NCBI GenBank assembly: GCA_025449635.1 | Contig: JANWIZ010000010.1 | Location: 1-42,738, forward strand | Origin: Patescibacteria group bacterium | GTDB lineage: Bacteria; Patescibacteriota; Microgenomatia; Woykebacterales; RBG-16-39-9b | Length of the DNA: 42,738 nt | Reading direction: 5' to 3' | Shown: piece after piece, positions 39,075 to 42,738 of the stretch | Numbering within the stretch: position 1 is the stretch's first letter | Layout of the letters: each line of letters begins with the position of its first letter | Made by a program: the position numbers and the translations under genes | Notes under the pieces: generated by a model | What the model was told of the DNA's origin: nothing | Databases searched by the model: none | The model's input: the letters and a program-made list of their open reading frames with translations, nothing else

Positions 39075-39686
39075 TTAAAGAGAGAATTCCAATATTACTT
39101 TGTCAGAGTTTAAATCTCCGACCTCAACTTTGAATTTCTTCTGATCGTTTGGTACCACAAAACCAACGTTTGAAGTCTTGGTTGAGTCTGGCCTGATCTC
39201 AACATTGCCTTGGTGAGCTGTTGGGGCGTATCTTTTTCCGTCAGTTCCTATCAAGCGAAAACTATCAACCGGTTGATTGTAAAGTGCTACTCTGTAGGAA
39301 TTGGAGATTTCCATATTAATTACCAGGAAAACTTTGTCGTTGCGAGCTATTACCCTTTGTCCCTGAATCAAAAGAGATTCAGCTTTATGAGCGCTGGTGA
39401 CTTCGACTTGAAATTTGCCATTAGTATTTTTACCTTCTTTAGTTTTGGCGACAACTTCAAAATCCTGCTTAAGTGGTAGCAGCTTTCCAGAAATACTATT
39501 GTTGCTATTACTGAAAAATATTGAGTAGATACCGACTGCAGCAAAAATCCCAACTACCAAATAAATCAGTCTTTTTGGTTTTGAAATGAAAAAGGAAAAG
39601 AAACTTTTGACAGCTGAAAGGATGTTAGAAATAAAGGGAAGCGCAACCCTTCGACGAACCGAAGGAGCAATAGTTGTTACATTCAT
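39075..39686 (-). CDS. Single-TM protein with DUF4352-like extracellular domain
   Basis: TM LIYLVVGIFAAVGIYSIFF; VFLVINMEISNSYRVALYNQPVDSFRLIGTDGKRYAP...VGFVVPNDQKKFKVEV; SD AGGAGA upstream. Confidence 0.65.
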   Translation of the reverse strand: MNVTTIAPSVRRRVALPFISNILSAVKSFFSFFISKPKRLIYLVVGIFAAVGIYSIFFSNSNNSISGKLLPLKQDFEVVAKTKEGKNTNGKFQVEVTSAHKAESLLIQGQRVIARNDKVFLVINMEISNSYRVALYNQPVDSFRLIGTDGKRYAPTAHQGNVEIRPDSTKTSNVGFVVPNDQKKFKVEVGDLNSDKVILEFSL

Positions 39687-39923
39687 TACTTATTAGTTCT
39701 CCTAAATAAATTCTAATTGGACAGTATGTTTGATCTGGGGACAGAAAGGGAGTTCTAGAACAAACTGAATTAAAGTATGGCAAGAATATAGCATATACAA
39801 TTAGGTTGTCAAGGGTCTAATATCCCAATCAGCAAATTACTGCTAGAACAACTAATTTTTTTCTCAAACCTAGCACTTACTATATTAATATAAGATAAAC
39901 AGTAATATTTATTTCAGCTATAC

Positions 39924-39953
39924 AAAAAGCCCCTTTGGACAGTGGGGCTTTTT
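39924..39953. terminator. Bidirectional intrinsic terminator
   Basis: AAAAAGCCCC-tttggacagt-GGGGCTTTTT. Confidence 0.9.
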
Positions 39954-39977
39954 GCTCTTTAGGTTAGTTCTTTTCCC

Positions 39978-40331
39978 CTAATTATTGGTGTTAACATCGT
40001 TGGTAATAGTCACTTCTGCTGTGTTATTACCAGTTTCGATTGTTACACTTCCACCAGTGTTTTTATTGGCTTTATTTCCACCAGTGTTTTGCTTGATCTT
40101 GATCTTATTCTTGACCTTGGCTTTGTTCACTTGCTTTGGTTGCCCACTACAAGTGGTTTCGCAACCACTACCACCGCCAACTTTGGTGATTGTGATCGTA
40201 CAACGATTGGTCGAATCAGAACCATTACCAGAAATAGTACAGGTGGCGTCTGCCAAAGCTGCTGGAGCCATAATCATCCCACTAGCAATGACACTAGCCG
40301 CCGCAGCACCGACTCTTTTAGCTAAATTCAT
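39978..40331 (-). CDS. Secreted single-module member of the repeat family
   Basis: Signal peptide; CTISGNGSDSTNRCTITITK...VNKAKVKNKIKIKQNTGGNKANKNTGGSVTIETGNNTAEVTITNDVNTNN; SD AAAGGAGGTGAGG. Confidence 0.78.
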   Translation of the reverse strand: MNLAKRVGAAAASVIASGMIMAPAALADATCTISGNGSDSTNRCTITITKVGGGSGCETTCSGQPKQVNKAKVKNKIKIKQNTGGNKANKNTGGSVTIETGNNTAEVTITNDVNTNN

Positions 40332-40351
40332 TTCACCTCACCTCCTTTCAA

Positions 40352-40387
40352 AAAAATCAAAAAACCAACAGAAAAACTCTGCTGGTT
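40352..40387 (-). terminator. Intrinsic terminator downstream of the RTX gene
   Basis: Minus: AACCAGCAG-agttttt-CTGTTGGTT followed by a T-rich tract. Confidence 0.75.
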
Positions 40388-40439
40388 TAAATATATTAAG
40401 TTTGAGCAGTTCAAAGCAGAAAACATAAGGACAGTCTAT

Positions 40440-41522
40440 TTACAAAATTTCACATTTTATGATCGTAGGACCATTGATACAATGATCCGCAGAACCGCTA
40501 TCACCATTAAGCACATTAGCTCCAGGACCACCGTTTAAAAAGTCATTATCACTACCACCTTTGAGATTGTCATTTCCTTCTTCACCGTAGATAGAGTCCT
40601 GTCCACTACCACCCTCCATCAAATCGTTATTATCACCACCGTACATCTCATCAGCACCCTGTCCTCCGTAGACCTTATCCTCACCTAAACCTCCAAAAAC
40701 CAGGTCATCGTCACTGCCACCTTCGACTTTATCATTACCATCACCACCAACCACAATATCCTGACCAGACCCACCATCGAGCTCATCGTTACCCTCATTT
40801 CCAAAAACCACATCTTGCCCTGAGCTCTCACGAACTTTATCGTTGCCTTCCCCAGCAACAATACAATCATTACCACCTTTTCCATCAATCCGATCATTAC
40901 CTTCCAAGGCAAATATCAGATCGTTTCCAGAAGTACCATTGATAGTGTCATTGCCAGCTGTTCCAAAAATCGGACTACCAGAAAAATCAATGTCGTCACA
41001 GTCCTCTGGAGTCGGGATTACTATCCCAACAAACAAATCAAACACGACACTAGCATTTTGAAACTCATTTCCTGCACTTTCTGGAAAGCAAACAGTAAAA
41101 GTATAGTCAAAATCTTGCCCACTAGTGTGATTTGACAGACTCAAGGCATTTGCACCCGCACTGTCAGTGAAAAATTGATCAAGCGTTACCGGTCCATAGA
41201 TATTCCCAGTACCCACTTTTTCTATTTCAATCTCCAAAACTGACCCCAACTCTGCAGTTTCACTAGTTTTTTCTCCCCGCACCCCAACCTCTCGAACAAC
41301 TGCAGAGGAGTTGAGTACATTGACAGTTCTGGTTTCACAAGGATCCCCTGGTGCCATATTGTCGATCACAAAAATTGGGTTACCACTCGGCACTCCCCAG
41401 TCAACAGTCAGCTCACCAACTGCAAAGGCTGTCTTTGGTAACATATTATTGGTAAGTACCACTGATCCAAGTGCTAGAGTCAAAAGTCCTATTCGAATTA
41501 ATTGAAATTTTTTATTGCTCAT
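40440..41522 (-). CDS. Secreted protein: camelysin/TasA-like N-terminal domain fused to RTX (hemolysin-type Ca-binding) nonapeptide repeats
   Basis: Signal peptide; LTVDWGVPSGNPIFVIDNMAPGDPCETRTVNVLNSS...; GNDTINGTSGNDLIFALEGNDRIDGKGGNDCI... repeats. ATG 41522 preferred; it overlaps the upstream stop. Confidence 0.82.
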   Translation of the reverse strand: MSNKKFQLIRIGLLTLALGSVVLTNNMLPKTAFAVGELTVDWGVPSGNPIFVIDNMAPGDPCETRTVNVLNSSAVVREVGVRGEKTSETAELGSVLEIEIEKVGTGNIYGPVTLDQFFTDSAGANALSLSNHTSGQDFDYTFTVCFPESAGNEFQNASVVFDLFVGIVIPTPEDCDDIDFSGSPIFGTAGNDTINGTSGNDLIFALEGNDRIDGKGGNDCIVAGEGNDKVRESSGQDVVFGNEGNDELDGGSGQDIVVGGDGNDKVEGGSDDDLVFGGLGEDKVYGGQGADEMYGGDNNDLMEGGSGQDSIYGEEGNDNLKGGSDNDFLNGGPGANVLNGDSGSADHCINGPTIIKCEIL

Positions 41523-42669
41523 CGCTGCATGCTCCAAAATCAGCAAAAATTGCATCTACATCTATTCCATCGGAATCATTGGGATGAATTGCCGGATTTG
41601 AAGTTTCAACCAAACGCACATATTCTATCGTTGAAAGACCAGTTACTGATAAATCTAGCTCAATGACGCCGTCGCCTAAAGGCTCGCTTGTTATTTCCCC
41701 GAGAAGGACAAAATCAACCCCATTTTCACTGACAAAAACATTAGCTTTTTCTAACGGATAGCTTGCTCTACCATTGGTTGCTTCAAAAAAAGTTAGCGAA
41801 GCATCGTTATTCAAAATTGGATATGGAAAGGCAAAGGTTGCCACACCCCCAAACCCAACGCTATAAAACCCAGTACTACCACCACTCACCCAGTTTTTCA
41901 CAAACACTGCAGTCGGATCAGTTCGAGCTGGATTGGTAATTGGTGAACCATTTTTCAATGTTCCTTGTGTTGTCTCGGCTTCTATCACATCTGACAACAC
42001 GGTAGGGTTTTCATCACAAAAAGCTACTGCAGTTGAAAGAACATTGCTCGTACTAGTATCTACTGAGCTAAAAAATGCGTGAGAACCGCTTAAGAATATC
42101 GTTGCCATAAAAAGCATTGCAAAAGGCTTAGCAAAATCAAGATTACTACCATTATTGGATCGTTTTTTTCGCAACTCTTCCCAGACAGCAAAAATTTCGG
42201 AAATTATTATTAAAAGTGTCGGAATCAGAATCAAAAGAAAGAATCCCAGTGGAGTTCGGACAAAATCTACAAATCTGCCAATTTGGGGCAAAGTAAAATC
42301 GACTTTACCAACAATATCACTTGAAGCCACCAAAGTCGGGTCATTACTATTATTAGCATCTCCTTTGGTAACGAAATATCTAAGGGCTCCCTGTTTTTGG
42401 ACCTCAACGATACGATGGCTGACTAATTCACTTCCCTTTTTGAACGTAACAATGTCTCCTGGTACATAGTTGATATTGATATTACTCTTACCCTGATCTG
42501 TCACAAGTACCAGCGATCCAGTTTTTATAGCTGGCTCCATGCTACCGGTTTTTACCACCAAAGGTTTTAACGGCAATGGTAGATTTAGGTAAGTACCAAT
42601 CGTCAGTAAGACAATACTGGCAAATATTAATAATGTAGATAACTTAAGCAATGTCAAAAATATTTTCAA
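41512..42669 (-). CDS. SipW-type (Ser/His, S26B-like) signal peptidase I fused to a C-terminal secreted domain
   Basis: VVKTGSMEPAIKTGSLVLV (Ser), LVSHRIVEV (His), FVTKGDANNSNDP; second hydrophobic segment FAMLFMATIFLSGSHAFFSSVDTSTSN; jelly-roll-like tail ending SDGIDVDAIFADFG. TTG start with SD GGAGGAAAG. Confidence 0.82.
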   Translation of the reverse strand: MKIFLTLLKLSTLLIFASIVLLTIGTYLNLPLPLKPLVVKTGSMEPAIKTGSLVLVTDQGKSNININYVPGDIVTFKKGSELVSHRIVEVQKQGALRYFVTKGDANNSNDPTLVASSDIVGKVDFTLPQIGRFVDFVRTPLGFFLLILIPTLLIIISEIFAVWEELRKKRSNNGSNLDFAKPFAMLFMATIFLSGSHAFFSSVDTSTSNVLSTAVAFCDENPTVLSDVIEAETTQGTLKNGSPITNPARTDPTAVFVKNWVSGGSTGFYSVGFGGVATFAFPYPILNNDASLTFFEATNGRASYPLEKANVFVSENGVDFVLLGEITSEPLGDGVIELDLSVTGLSTIEYVRLVETSNPAIHPNDSDGIDVDAIFADFGACSDEQ

Positions 42670-42694
42670 ACTTTTTTCTTTCCTCCGAGGTCCG

Positions 42695-42733
42695 AGGCCC
42701 CCAAGGTCCTCTTTTACCCTGCCAAGGGGGCCT
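42695..42733 (-). other. GC-rich stem-loop in the leader of the signal-peptidase gene
   Basis: Minus: AGGCCCCCttGG...CCttGGGGGCCT; unusually GC-rich for the window. Confidence 0.55.
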
Positions 42734-42738
42734 TTGAA

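Noticed and set aside
39985-40428. 147-aa plus-strand ORF antisense to the single-module protein
   Set aside because: Shadow ORF running through the promoter/terminator region; minus-strand gene has SD, signal peptide and family homology.

Overview
This 42.7-kb AT-rich window looks like a candidate phylum radiation (Patescibacteria) genome, probably Microgenomates-like. That assignment is inferred from gene content and style, not tested. The left 33 kb is mostly core: uvrA (partial), uvrB, lexA, an Nramp-like transporter, rsmI, gpmI, an ATP synthase cluster (carbonic-anhydrase-like gene + atpB-E-F-H-A-G, NUDIX, atpD, with atpC detached), tRNA-Glu(CTC), an RND transporter, an RRM protein, a proton pyrophosphatase, metK behind a SAM-family riboswitch, MscS-like TM proteins, a degenerate PEP-synthase-like protein, a CYTH protein, tRNA-Lys(TTT), yraN, rnhB and rplS. 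The right ~9 kb, all on the minus strand, is a cell-surface island. It holds four proteins built from one Asn/Asp/Gly-rich module ('SGNGxDSxN...NTGxNxAxxNTGGxVxIxTGDA'), a camelysin/TasA-like + RTX protein, and a Ser/His signal peptidase fused to its own substrate-like secreted domain. Most interesting signals: (1) this surface island with peptidase-substrate fusion and translational coupling; (2) an orphan structured leader with mutually exclusive antiterminator and terminator upstream of one repeat-protein gene; (3) many near-leaderless promoters (TTGnnn-N16-18-TAnnnT-N7-13-start), including two divergent pairs that share palindromic promoter elements; (4) a legible SAM-riboswitch terminator/antiterminator at metK; (5) the broken ATP synthase operon. 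All calls come from reading motifs; no database searches were run.
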